Shown: positions 47,401 through 59,420 of the stretch, one piece after another
Numbering within the stretch: position 1 is the stretch's first letter
How the letters are laid out: each line of letters opens with the position of its first letter
Assembly (NCBI RefSeq): GCF_018687715.1
Contig: NC_056752.1
Location: forward strand, 2,666,001 to 2,730,000
Length of the DNA: 64,000 bases
From: Carya illinoinensis
Lineage: Eukaryota > Streptophyta > Magnoliopsida > Fagales > Juglandaceae
Reading direction: 5' to 3'
The notes under the pieces: generated by a model
What the model saw: only the letters and a program-made list of their open reading frames with translations
Told to the model about the DNA's origin: nothing
The model's database searches: none
Translations under genes and position numbers: made by a program

Positions 47401-48102
47401 TATTGAATGGAACTCACAAGTCACATGTGCATACACACGAAGAGGTCTCTCTCTCTCTCTCTCTCCCACACACACACACGCGCGCGATTGATTTTGAACT
47501 AATAGCTTTTTATTTGATGTAGGCCAATATCCTTTCAAAGTACAAGCCTTTTATAAACTCCACCTCGTTGATTACAGACCTGAAGGATATGGAGGTGACA
47601 AGAGCCAAAGTTTTGGAGTACTTTAATAATACTCGGCACATCATTCTTTACTATGAAGATCTTATCATGAACCACACTGTAAGGGCTTATTTATGATTTT
47701 TAATAGAAGTTCTCATATGATCCAATCATCTCATAATATCATGCTAATATCATGATCCTATACATTTTTTACATGCTCTTGTCACTTAACATTCCCACTA
47801 TCACCCGCTTCTCCCCCCCGCCCCCTTCTTTTTTTCTCCCCTCCCACACAATTTATCTCAATCATCTGAGATAGTGTAAACATCTCTGTAGTGTGCCTCT
47901 TCTTGGTGGTCCTTATTCTCCATGTTTCTTGCAGAAACTAGACAATGTTCAACAGTTTCTAAAGCTTCCGAAGAAGGAATTGACAAGCCGGCAAATCAAA
48001 ATACACAAGGGGCCCCTGTCGGATCACATTAGGAACTGGGAGGACGTTAACAAGACACTTACTGGAACAGTTTATGAGAGTTTTCTCCGTTCAGAGTATT
48101 GA
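44477..48102 (+). CDS. Membrane-anchored sulfotransferase-like protein (P-loop NTPase fold; six exons, 342 aa)
   Basis: Exons: 44,477-44,506; 45,208-45,443; 45,529-45,787; 47,265-47,444; 47,523-47,678; 47,935-48,102. They give 1,029 bp in frame. The first exon has 10 codons (MAEEMCFFNK) before a weak donor AAG|GTGCCC. Residues 27-44 form one hydrophobic segment (RMVILVFAMVFGVYIYSICL) after a basic stretch, suggesting a type II membrane protein, probably of the Golgi. The PAPS 5'-phosphosulfate loop is AILSMQRSGSGWFETLL (residues 101-117); the 3'-phosphate site is IFLFRRNLLRRMVSMLANSY (196-215). The C-terminal HKGPLSDHIRNWEDV also fits the family, related to bacterial nodulation-type sulfotransferases. 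The acceptor substrate is unknown. No lesion seen; the gene sits just downstream of duplicated copy B. Confidence 0.9.
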
Positions 48103-48824
48103 ACAAAATCTGCCAAAATCTCTGACAGGTGTATATACCAAATTAACCTATTCTTGGAAAAGGAAGTTGACAGGATACCGGCCTCTTGAAAATTTTTGGC
48201 TTAGGCTTTTTGATGGTTTTTTCTTCCCAATTAGTCAACAATCTGTTGATGAGCCTTTTTTCTTGATGGCTTTTTTCTTCCCAAAGCCTCAATCAGCAAT
48301 CCGTTGATGAGCCTTTTCCATCATTTTCTTGCTAGTAAAATAGACATCGTGTATATGTAGCCAATCAATGTGATACAAACCAGCGTTGTTTTACGCACAA
48401 ATAACTCTGGGTTTTTGGTTTGTGCTGCGTGTGCTCTCTCCGTTTGAAAACATGGAAGAGTTGGAAGAGTAGAGTAAGAAAGATTCGGTGAGGTCTTGAT
48501 TGTAAGAATAGAAAGTTTGTAAATACTGTTGATGTAGGCAATATTATTGGTTGAACCACGTAAAATACTCGTGTTCACCTTGCTTGTTGACTTGATTTGC
48601 TTTGTTCTTTACTTTGTAGCACTTTAGACTATTGTAGGCCATATCAATTTAGAAACCTACAACTTTTCAGTAATTCCTGACTAAAGACGAGTTTATGATA
48701 GTTATGCATCAAATTTTAGTTCTATTCTTGCAAAGACGAAGAGTAGTGTAATTGCTGCCTAGAAGAAGAAGACATTTATGATTCTTTGTAAACCCAGCCC
48801 CACTTCCAGTGCCCGGGAAAGAAA
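48103..48824. other. 3' flank of the sulfotransferase-like gene
   Basis: Contains a near-duplicate motif TGATGAGCCTTTT at about 48,247 and 48,304, inside a local repeat (CCCA(A/G)...TCA(A/G)CAATC(T/C)GTTGATGAGCC). Probably 3' UTR and intergenic DNA; no gene is supported. Confidence 0.4.
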
Positions 48825-48840
48825 ATTACTAAATATAACT

Positions 48841-50221
48841 TCTTTTTTTGAAATAGATTTTAATTCATTACTGAATGAAGGAAGTTACAGTTGTGACCAA
48901 TAATTACGGGTAACAAGTCCCGATTACAAGCTAACTACCCATCGGTTGTATGCTTTTCCGTACACAATTTTCATTGCGCCGGACTATGTCTAAAACTTCT
49001 AAGTTCTCTAATGACGACACCACACTGAGACGTGAGACTCTGATGAAGTGTCCATCTCAGCTCGTCTGCGAGAAAACAACACAAACCATCCTCACCCTCT
49101 AATAGAGGAGAGGAACTACCCAACCCTCACCCTCTATAAGAGGAGATGACTCACAACCCCCATCCTCAAAAGAGGAAAGGTACTTGCCTATTTCAAAAAA
49201 TATTTATTAAGATCTAAATTAAAAACAACCATAATAGACACTGAAAAAACAAACTAATAAGACACTATGCCGTATGTCCACTCGCCTTTCGTCCAACCCC
49301 TTTTTGCACATAGATTTCTGTTAGCACCCATGATTCTCACTGGTAGCCTGCACCACGTAGAGGTAGCCTGCACCACGCAATTCCTGCACAAGGATTTTTG
49401 ACAACAAACCAACCGTAACAGAGCCACTTCCTGCACAAGGGTTTCTCACCATCATCGTCGCCAGCCCATAACCACCAAAACCATCCATAATCCACATCGG
49501 CTAGACTAAATGGAAAACAGAGACGAAACCAACCTCTATTCTTATAACAACCAAACACAGAACCGTCGATAGGCTTATTCCAAACACTCAAACCAAAAAT
49601 TTAGATCTAGCAGATCTAAACAACTGAAACGAAAACAATGAAGAACTGAGAAACCATCTAAACACTGCGACTCCCGATTTCCGGCCACCATCCATAGGAG
49701 TGTCCGCCATGAGTTGGACTCGGACTCCACCCCAAAACCCTTTTAAAACCTCCATGCAGCTCGACATACAACCCGAAAAACAACCCTCTATTTTTCATAG
49801 ATAAAACAGAGATCCTTTACCCCGCGGGAAACACCCCAAACCAACATGCAAAAACATCATCTCTAGGAGCAAGTCACCCGAATCAACTCATACCATAACC
49901 CTCTGAGAAATCCCCACAGAAGACTATACCAAAACAGTCAGGAACATCGGCCAAAACAAAACTGAGAACCTCCACCCCCAAAGTGAAAAGTCTCTCCGCC
50001 CAGCTGGGTGTAAAAATAAAGTAGAGGCCTCGGGACACAACGTCTGGTGGAGGCCTCGGGACACAGATCTTATTTTTAGAAGAAAGGAAACGAAAAACAG
50101 AAAAAGGAAGGGTTGGGGGAGGGAGGGAGGAGCCGAAGCTCCACCTCCCTCGGACGATTTTCAATTTCTTTAACCTAGAGAGAAGATAGAAATTCTCTCA
50201 CTAGGTTCTAAGCTCCACCTT
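48841..50221 (-). mobile_element. Non-autonomous retroposon (LINE-mobilised), about 1.38 kb
   Basis: Flanked by the perfect 16-bp repeat ATTACTAAATATAACT (48,825-48,840 and 50,222-50,237). On the minus strand it starts at about 50,221 with a GC-rich leader and ends in ATTTCAAAAAAAGA, a short poly-A tail. Long target duplication plus poly-A is the hallmark of LINE-type target-primed insertion. Inside are only short open frames (49,883-50,164 and 49,337-49,591, minus) with no recognisable domain. The 3' tail resembles LINE tails in this window, so it may be a LINE derivative that kept its ends and lost its coding core. Confidence 0.8.
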
Positions 50222-50237
50222 ATTACTAAATATAACT

Positions 50238-51706
50238 AAACAAGTATCGAACCTTCCTAAAATAAAACTTCATTTACATATTTTGAGTATCACTTTGTAT
50301 TGGGTATTTTGGTCATTTCACTTACTAAAATAATACGAAATGACTAAAATATCTTGTGTTTTTCACTAAAGGGATAATATCCATTTCAAGTGAAGTAAGC
50401 GCTAAAAAACTTATTTCATAGGTCTATTTTCCTCCCTTCCCACTCTAAACTGGAGAACAATTCTCGAAAATCTAAATCCATAATTAGCTTGAGAAATGGT
50501 AACTGCAATTGTGAGTGAAAGTGAATAAATATAAAATTTATATGAAAAGAAATTATTTTTTAATAATAAATCTAAAAAATTTTTAAAGCGACTATATGAC
50601 ATTTGTATAATCTACGACTATATAATATTACTCAATTACCTTCTCTAACTATCAACGTGGTGGTTACTTAAGTAGTGTATATCACGACGTTATAGAAAGA
50701 TCAAACCACTAAAGCCACGAGAAGCGTCCAACTTATATGGCTTACTTTTTGTCTTAAAGAATAATACTAAAGAGAAATGGTATATATAGTCGTGAAGTGT
50801 ATAAATATTAAGCAGTTATTTTAAAAAAGAATGAGATCTATTATTAAAAAATTAATATTTTTATATAGATTTCATATTTATTTATTTTTTAAATAATTGT
50901 GTGACGCTTGCATATTAATAACTGTAAATTTCATTTCTCAATACTAAAAGATGAATTATAGTGACCAAAAAGATAAAAACAAGCAACTAAAGAAATCTGC
51001 AGGAAAACATCACTGGAACAGACAAGCAAGTGATGGTGAGATAAACATACCGCCGACGTGAGGTTTGTGAAGTAATATACAAATAATTGCTCAAATATTT
51101 TCAGTAAAAAATAGGAAAGAAAAAAGAACTAAAAACCATACACAAACAGCTGCTCAAACATTGTCATTAAAAAACGAAAAACAAAAGACAAATGACACGT
51201 GCACTACAACCATGACACAACAGATAATCCAGTTCGATCCCTTTGTTTTTAGTGCTAAAATCATGTATATATTAAGAAAAATGCTAGTATGCACGAAGGG
51301 TAGAGGCACGAAAAATAAGAAAGTCTTAAAACTCCATTTTACTCTTCACAAAATAATTCCTTTGCACACTAATTAAAAGATAGGAAAATCGGTGGGAAAC
51401 TTTTATCTCAAATTACATGTCGTTGATAATAACGCAGATAATTTTCTTGTTTTGTCTTCCTATGCGCATGCATAACTTTTATTCAATAGTGTAAATCTTT
51501 AAGAAAAATTTGAGGTCGTAGGTAAAAATGATTTCTTTAAGGAAAAAAAAAAACACTGCAAATCTTGAACATGTTTGCTGCTCTACATGTTTTTTTTTCA
51601 AATTTTTTTAAATTGTAAAAGGCTAAAGTATACACATAAATGAAGATAAAATCGATGCTATCAATTTAGTTAAAAATCACAATGTAAACATACAAATCAA
51701 GATAAA
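50238..51706. other. Gene-free stretch
   Basis: AT-rich intergenic DNA. A segment at about 51,185-51,275 (ACAACAGATAATCCAGTTCG... AAATCATGTATATAT) resembles 61,000-61,095, so a dispersed repeat is likely. No coding region is supported. Confidence 0.4.
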
Positions 51707-52087
51707 ATGCAAAGAGTGCTTTCACCAAATTCAATCAGTTACCTCATAGAAAAAAGTGATGAAGAAAACCTAAAGAAAGGGTTAGAAAAGGTACTGATGA
51801 TATTGGCAGCTGCTGGAACTGAAGAAATAGGAACTCATAACTGCAAAGTAAAGATCTTAAATGTGAAAAGAGCTAGTTCACATAATTTTGATAAGTTTGT
51901 TAAAGAAGAAAGTTTAAGGCGGTTGAGAGGGCTTTTAACTCCGCTATGTTCGACGCATCAAATGGGAAGCTGCAGGATGGAGGTTGACCTAAAGAAATCA
52001 GTAGTGAACCAGATGGGAGAGACATGGGAGGTAGAGGGCTTGGCAGTCACAAAGTGTCTTTCCAATAACTTTAGGTGTGAAGAGATT
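51707..52087 (+). pseudogene. Fragment of a long-chain fatty alcohol oxidase gene (GMC oxidoreductase C-terminal region)
   Basis: The frame reads SPNSISYLIEKSDEENLKKG, then AGTEEIGTHNCKVK, FVKEESLRRLRGLLTPLCST and HQMGSCRMEVD, then VVNQMGETWEVEGL. This is the recognisable C-terminal part of plant FAO proteins, peroxisomal or membrane-bound flavoenzymes that oxidise long-chain alcohols in omega-oxidation. After EGL the frame breaks: one frame over, SQSVFPITLGVK matches the expected DSSVFPTALGVN. The conserved substitution-sensitive HQMGSCRMGVD is also altered. The FAD-binding N-terminus and the rest of the gene are missing. A dead fragment. Confidence 0.82.
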
Positions 52088-52204
52088 TGAACTTTTATTT
52101 TTTTTATTATTTTTTTTCCTTACTTATCGACTTGGCACAATTCATGCTGTTTCGTACTATACAGGAGCTTCCCTATAGCAGCTCTTATATATTAAAGGAG
52201 GGTG

Positions 52205-52388
52205 TACTCTGCCGCTGAGTAGCATCGTACCGTTGCTTTATTTTATTTTATTTTTTTAATATATTTTTAATATTTTTAAAAAATAAAAAAATACAGTAAT
52301 ATATTTAAAATCATTTTTTTAATCATTAAGTAAATTTTTTTTTTTGACACTTGAGCGGTACACTTTGAGAGGTACAATAGTTTTTTCC
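52205..52388. repeat. MITE-family copy
   Basis: Starts near GTACTCTGCCGCTGAGTAGC and ends near TTGAGCGGTACACTTTGAGA. The core of TTTTTAATATTTTTAAAAAATA blocks resembles the Mutator-like MITEs in copy A. Ends are approximate. Confidence 0.45.
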
Positions 52389-52585
52389 TATATTAAATTA
52401 CTGCTCTGCATATGAGAAGCCGAACACCCTCCCAAGTGTTTTTCAATACCATTTTAAATAGTTGGGGGTTGAGAGAGGGCACATAATTTGGAGCTATCTA
52501 GTTTGCGTCACAAGGGGCCTTGAGTATTGATAAGCCATTTATATATATATATATATATATAACAAAAAACTTAGCATATTTTGAT

Positions 52586-52751
52586 GCTGTTTGGATAGTG
52601 AATTGAGATAAAAGTTAAAAGTTAAATAAAATATTATTAGAATATTATTATAGTTTTAAAATTTAAAAAAATTAAATTTTTTATTATATTTTATATAAAA
52701 ATTTAAAAAAATTATAATAATAAAATAAAACACTTGCTATATCCAAACAAG
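52586..52751. mobile_element. TGTTTGGATA-type MITE, about 166 bp
   Basis: Left end GCTGTTTGGATAGTGAATTG and the inverse of the right end (CTTGTTTGGATATAGCAAGT) form terminal inverted repeats around an AT-rich core. This matches a family I associate with Fagales genomes. The target duplication is not clear. Confidence 0.6.
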
Positions 52752-52759
52752 TTGTTCTT

Positions 52760-54345
52760 ATCCTCTTGGCTGACCTACAATTCAGATACGCTTGGGGCAC
52801 CAAAAGGACTTTCATTCTTTCATGGGCTTATTTCATTTTATATCCAACAAACACTATAAGGCCCACTTTATGTACAATAAAGGGATTGGCATAACCCAAA
52901 ATTGAAGTGTAGCTAAAATTAAGTAAACCCAATAATCAAGCTCAACTCTGCTCAAGCCTATATGGGCTAAGATTCGAAGTTATGTTGGATCATCAATCTA
53001 AACCGAGAGTGTTAATAGAAATTAGATACTACTATTTCTCTAAATTCCGAAAATTAGAAGAAGTTAATTTTATTCGGTTTATTTAAAGAAGGTGCAATGT
53101 TATGTTCAGTCTCTATTTAGAGATTACTGTAATATAGGTCTAAGTAATTTAATTTTTAAAATTTTTTAAAATTACAAAAATATCTATCTTAAAATGATGT
53201 TTTATCTCATTTAATAAAAGGCTTGTACATGTAATCTCCACTTGGCCGGAGATTGCAAATAAAATTTCTTTTAAAGAAAAACCTATTTATAAGTAAGTGT
53301 GGATAACATACTTAGTAAATGTATGTGATTTGAAAGAGAAATTTTGAATTTTAAATCTTATAAATTAAATCTTATTTATAATATAATAACTCTTATTATA
53401 AATAAGATAGTAAAGATGTTAAATTTTAATTTTGAAAACCGCAAAATTCAAAATCAGAGATTTTTTTTTTTTTTAATAAAACCCTTTTCTCTCAACCATT
53501 TGAATTTATTATTTATACATACAATTATAATGCCATATATGGTATTCCGAGTTAGAATGAAGTGTCACATCATCCATACTCACAAATTATCTAATAATTC
53601 AAGAAAACGACTTGATCTTTAATCTTGATAAGAAATGTTAAAAAAAGTATGCAAGTTTCTTCTTTTCTTCCGCCCAACAATGTCGTCAACAAGATCATAA
53701 TCAGAAATGACAGTCAAATTGGAACTCATTATCAAGATTAGCATCAAATCAAGGAATTACTTGAAACAATGTCATCCCCATCATGTGTATTAGGAAGCTT
53801 CAATAGAGAGCCATTTAAGGAGTCCTCCATGCATGGCTGATGATCTAGAAACGATCAACAGGAATGAGATCAGAAACCAGAGTTTTAAAAGGTTAAAAAA
53901 ACACATGCAAACAGTTAGCTGATCACAATATTTCTAAACTACAATACTTATGAGTCCTATCAACCTTTAAATCCACAATCTGGGACGATTTAATTATTAA
54001 TGATCATACATAGGGGAAAAGGGAACAGTGTCCAAACTCGGATCAAAGTAACAGCGCGCATTCTGCAAGTTTTAGGTAGAAGAAGAAAGATAATTCAAAT
54101 TAGATATATTATAGGATCATTTACTCAATACTAAGCTTCAAATGAGAACAATATAATATAAAGGGGAAGTACTTTCAGAAATATTGACTCTTAGTCAAAA
54201 TCCATCCTCATTATTAGGACCTATCCAAAACTAATCCATGTGTGACTTGGCCTTAGTATGATCAGCATAGTTTAGAGTAGGAAGATCAACAGCAAACCAC
54301 TTACCAAGAAAATGAACAGTCGATTTTGAATATCATGAATTAGGT
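52760..54345. other. Gene-free stretch upstream of the Copia element
   Basis: AT-rich intergenic DNA with short open frames lacking protein-like composition. Nothing recognisable. Confidence 0.4.
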
Positions 54346-54350
54346 ACGTG

Positions 54351-54595
54351 TGTTGGAGTATAGCATCCAAGATTGAACAAATAGAATTGAAGTCTAAAGC
54401 AGCAGCAGCACGTGTTAAATTAAAAGAGGAAGAAGAGTTAGTTAGTTAGTCATATTTACTTCTTTCTTGTACTTATATATAAACAGAGTTTCATTTTGTA
54501 ATAATTCATTCAGTCAATACAGAAGAATATATCTCAGTTCTAGGTTTCTCTCTTCATCTCGAGTTCATGATCTTAATTTCATCTGAAACTTAACA
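54351..54595 (+). repeat. 5' LTR of the Copia element
   Basis: A 245-bp terminal repeat with a TATA-like TATATATAAA at about 54,475. The U5 end TTAACA directly abuts the primer-binding site. Confidence 0.95.
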
Positions 54596-54723
54596 TGGTA
54601 TCAGATTGAAAATACTCTTGCTTCCGCAACTTTACTTCCTGATACGATTACAAACATCTTCGATCCGAAACCTTTGTAATCTCCAACCATAATTTTCTTG
54701 CATTTCTTGGAAATTTCCAAGAA

Positions 54724-57700
54724 TGAGTTCTGATGATGATTTATCTGTTCATTCCTCTCATCTTCGTCAAAATCCTTCGGACGATTCCTCTAGTCCATAC
54801 TACTTGCATCCAAGTGATAATCCTGGTGTGTTGCTTGTTTAAGAAATTTTTGCTGGTGATAATTACATTGCCTGGAGTCGATCTATTATCATTGCCTTAA
54901 CTGTCAAGAACAAAGTTGCATTTGTTGATGGATCAATCCTTGCTCCTCCTGCTGATCAACGTGTTCTCCACACTGCTTGGCTTCGAGCCAATAATCTGGT
55001 ACTTTCTTGGCTCATGAACTCCATATCGAAAGAAATCAGAAGTAGTCTCCTTTATGTTGCCTCTACTGTCGATTCATGGAATGAATTGAAGACTAGATAT
55101 TTGAGAAGTGATGGTCCTAGAGTTTTTCATCTTAAAAAATCTCTCAGTTCCATTACTCAAGGTTCTTTAACAATTACTGAGTATTTCAGTTCATTTAAGA
55201 TACTTTGGAATGAATATCTCAATTACAGACCCTTTCCTACTTGTAGCTGTGGGAAGATGGCTTCATGCACCTGCAATCTATTTGATTTTCTGCTTATGAG
55301 ACAACAGTCTGATTATGTCTTAAAGTTTTTAGTTGGTCTCAATGACTCTTATGCCTCAATGAGGAGTCAATTACTTCTCTGTTCTCCATTGCCAAGCATG
55401 GCAAAGGTATTTTCCTTGCTGATTCAAGAGGAAAGTCAGCGACAGTTGAATAATTCTGTTGATCATGAAACTCATGCTCTGTTGGTCAAACAAGCTAATC
55501 ACCAGCCTAAATTCTTGAAAGACAAGTCAAAGAGATCCTCTCTATACTGTACTCATTGTGGGTACAATGGACACACTGTGGAGAAATGTTTCCAGTTGCA
55601 TGGATATCCTCCTGGTTGGACTGGACCCAAAGGCAAGCGATATTCACCTACTGTAAATGCAGCTATTTCCAATGAAGAGGTCTACATTACCAACAGTAAT
55701 GAGAACCAAAAGTTTTCTTTAACTCATGAGGAATTTACCAAACTTTTAGCACTTGCTAATTCAAATCCTTCACCTCCTCAAACAAATCCCACACCAGCTG
55801 TGAATCTTGCCACTTCTCATTTCTCTGGTAACCTTCTAAACTCTTCTTGTTTTTCTGTTTCTTCAATCCGAGATCATGAAATTTCATGGATATTAGACAC
55901 TGGTGCAACAGATCATATGATTTGTTCACCTCTTCTATATTCTTTTACACCTAAGCCTATTAATACTCCCATTAATCTACCTAATGGCCAATCAGTTTCT
56001 GCCAACTACATTGGCACCATTTGCCTCTCTGACACATTATCTTTAAATAATGTGTTATGTGTTCCTAGCTTTTCTTTCAACTTGCTTTCTATCTCAAAAC
56101 TAACCAAAGATACTAATATCTCTGTTTCTTTCTTTAACTCTTATTGCCTTTTACAGGACCAATAAGCAAAGAGGATGATTGGGATTGCTCATGAAAAACA
56201 TGGACTTTACCACTTCAAAAAAGTTACTACCTACACCAAGAATAAGTTTCATTCTCTACCATTTGCTTCAGCTATTATCCAACAACATCTAGATATCTGG
56301 CATAACAGATTAAGACATGTTTCTGTCTCTAGATTACCCTTTCTTAGACAATTGGAACCTTCTATATCTCTTGATTCAAATAATGTTTGTGACACGTGTC
56401 ATTTTGCAAAGCAAAGAAAGCTTTCTTTCCCTGTTTCTCAGACACATTCGAATAATATTTTTGATTTGATATATTGTGACATATGGGGCCCCTTTGGTGT
56501 TGTCTCTTATTCTGGTTTTAGATTTTTCCTTACAATAGTTGATGATTACACACGATGTGTTTGGGTATATATGCTCAAAGCAAAGTCTAAAGTTCCTTCC
56601 ATCTTAAAAATATTCTGTACAATGGTAAAAACACAATTTAGTGTTTCTGTCAAAGCTCTCAGGTCAGACAATGGGTCTGAATTCCTTATTCCTCAATTCT
56701 ATCATGATAATGGCATATTACATCAAAAGAGCTGTGTGGAAACTCCACAACAAAATGTTGTTGTGGAGAGGAAGCATCAACACCTACTAAACACTGCTTG
56801 AGCTTTAATATTCCAAGCAAACCTCCCTCTAACCATTTGGAGTGATTGTGTGTTGACAGTAGCACACATCATAAATAGAATACCTACTCCTCTCCTTAAA
56901 AATAAAACACCTTTTGAAATGCTCTTCAATAAAGCTCCTAATCTTTCCCATCTAAAAGTATTCGGATGTCTTTGCTTTGCATCAACTCTTTCAAATCACA
57001 GGCATAAATTTGATTCAAGAGCTTTAAAATGCTTATTCTTAGGATATCCCTCTGATATCAAAGGATACAAATTGCTAGATCTAAACAAAACAGAATATTC
57101 ATTTCAAGGAATGTAATATTCTATGAAAGCCATTTTCCTTTTAAAGCCTTACCATCTAATTCCGAGGCTCATTCCTTTCTATTTCCACCAAATACTTCTG
57201 TTTCAGAATTTTCTTCCCTTTTTCCTAATACTCCCTCAAATCCATTTTCCAATGCATCAAATCCACCAATTGAACAAATGCCAAACACAGAAACACTGAC
57301 TGAACCAAATAGTCAAAATCCTATGCTGAATACTGAATCAACTCTCAATATTGAATCAACTCTCAACACTGAATCCTCTAATGATCAACATTCTCACAAT
57401 ATTGATCATTCTTAGCAGCTTAGAAGATCTTCAAGCATGAAACAAACACCTATATATTTATAGGATTGTTTTTGTGGTTCTGTCCAAAATGTTATACAAG
57501 CAAATTCTTCATCTCCTCATGCTGCTTGTTCTCCTAACAAAGGTATTTTCTACCCCATCTCTGATTTTATATCCACAACTAGACTGTCTTCATCTCATAA
57601 AGCATTCCTAGTATCCATTTCTGCCTCCCAAGAACCCAAAACCTTTAAACAAGCTGTCCAAATATCTGAATGGCAAGCTGCTATGCAAAAAGAAATAAAT

Positions 57701-59145
57701 GCCTCAGAGTTAAATAAGACTTGGGAACTTGTTACTCTTCCTAAACATAAACAGACCATAGGCTGCAAGTGGGTCTTTCAAATTAAATATAAAGCAGATG
57801 GCACTATAGAGAGACACAAGGCTAGATTGGTTGCTAAAGGCTACAATCAACAAGAGGGATTGGATTTTTTTGACACTTTTTCTCCAGTAGCAAAGGTCAC
57901 TTTCGTTCGGTTAATCCTAGCCATAGCTACCATTAGAAATTGGCATCTTCACCAACTAGATGTGAATAATACTTTTTTACATGGTGACTTACATGAGGAG
58001 GATTATATGGAATTACCTCCTGGTATGGCTCAAAAGGGAGAAAACAAAGTTTGAAAACTTCTCAAGAGTCTTTATGGCTTAAAACAAGCTAGTAGACAAT
58101 GGTTTGAAAAACTGTCCAAGGCCTTGCTTCAATATGGTTCCAAGGTAATTTAGATTCTTCTTTGTTCATCAAGAGATCTGAATCATCCTTCATAGCTATA
58201 CTGGTCTATGTGGAATTTGTCTTATTAGCTAGTGACAGTTTGATTGAAATTCAACTTCTCAAAGATTTCTTACATCACCAGTTCACAATTAAAGACTTGG
58301 GAGAACTCAAATATTTCCTTGGCTTGGAAGTGGCAAGGTCCAAGAATGGAATCTCAATATGCCAAAGGAAATATGCTCTTGATATACTTCAAGATACTGG
58401 GATGATTGCTGCCAAGCCTACTGCATTCCCAATGGAATCCAATCTTAAACTCACTGGAACAAATTCTGCCTTGTATGATGATGCATCAGCTTATAGAAGA
58501 ATGATTGGACGATTATTGTATTTAACTCTCACCAGACCTGATCTTGTCTATTCAGTTCAAGTTTTAAGTCAGTTCCTTTCCAAGTTAGCAATCAGTCATT
58601 ATCAGGTAACCACTAGAGTTTTTAGATATTTGAAAGCAACACCAGGACAGGGATTATTTTTTCCCTCATCATCAGATTTGCAATTGAAAGCCTTTTCGGA
58701 CAGTAACTGGGCAAGGTGCATTGACACTTGAAAAAGTGTCACAGGGTTTGTTATTTTTCTAGGCAACTCACTGGTTTCATGGAAAAGCAAGAAACAAGCA
58801 ACAATAAGCAGGTCATCTACAGAGGCAGAATATCGGGCCATTGCATCAACCACCTGTGAGATTCAATGGCTTCTTTATGCCTTGAAAGATTTGGGAATTA
58901 ATCATTCTCAATCAACAATGCTTTATACAGACAGCAAAGCAGCCTTATCCATAGCAACAAATCCTGTTCAGCATGAGAGGACAAAGCACATTAGAAATAG
59001 ATTGTCACCTTATCAGAGAAAAATTGCAGCAAAAAGTCATCAAGCTATTTCATATCCCTTCAAGATTGTAGCTGGCAGATATATTGACAAAATCCCTTGG
59101 TTCTCTACTATTTCATCACACATTACGCAAGATGAACATCATTAA
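54724..59145 (+). pseudogene. Copia gag-pol polyprotein remnant
   Basis: Starts MSSDDDLSVHSSHLRQNPSD. Domains in order: gag; zinc knuckle CTHCGYNGHTVEKC; protease WILDTGATDHM (about 55,886-55,920); pre-integrase HNRLRHVS; integrase with CDIWGP, RSDNGSEF and QQNVVVERKHQ (the D, D, E residues); reverse transcriptase [12 protein letters not shown], then YVEF (58,207-58,218) in place of catalytic YVDD; RNase H with [15 protein letters not shown] and YTDSKAA. Stops lie at 54,840, 56,163, 56,799, 57,413, 57,461, 58,052 and 58,729, with frame breaks near 57,090 and 58,140. Several stops look like C-to-T changes of CAA, CAG or CGA. It cannot make its own proteins. Confidence 0.93.
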
Positions 59146-59170
59146 TATCCATGTTCATCTTGAGGGGGGG

Positions 59171-59415
59171 TGTTGGAGTATAACATCCAAGATTGAACAA
59201 ATGGAATTGAAGTCTAAAGCAGCAGCAGCACGTGTTAAATTAAAAGAGGAAGAAGAGTTAGTTAGTTAGTCATTTTTACTTCTTTCTTGTACTTATATAT
59301 AAACAGAGTTTCATTTTGTAATAATTCATTCAGTCAATACAGAAGAATATATCTCAGTTCTAGGTTTCTCTCTTCATCTCGAGTTCATGATCTTAATTTC
59401 ATCTGAAACTTAACA
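59171..59415 (+). repeat. 3' LTR of the Copia element
   Basis: Differs from the 5' LTR at three sites: two A/G and one A/T. It directly follows the polypurine tract. Confidence 0.95.
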
Positions 59416-59420
59416 ACGTG

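Larger units (their letters stand above)
54351..59415 (+). mobile_element. Copia-type LTR retrotransposon, 5,065 bp, complete ends but defective
   Basis: Two 245-bp LTRs (54,351-54,595 and 59,171-59,415) begin TGTTG and end CTTAACA, and differ at only three positions by eye. The 5-bp repeat ACGTG flanks the element (54,346-54,350; 59,416-59,420). The primer-binding site TGGTATCAGA follows the 5' LTR, matching the initiator-Met tRNA, and a G-rich polypurine tract (CTTGAGGGGGGG) precedes the 3' LTR. Gene order gag, protease, integrase, reverse transcriptase, RNase H is that of Copia. The coding region carries many stops. Confidence 0.96.
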
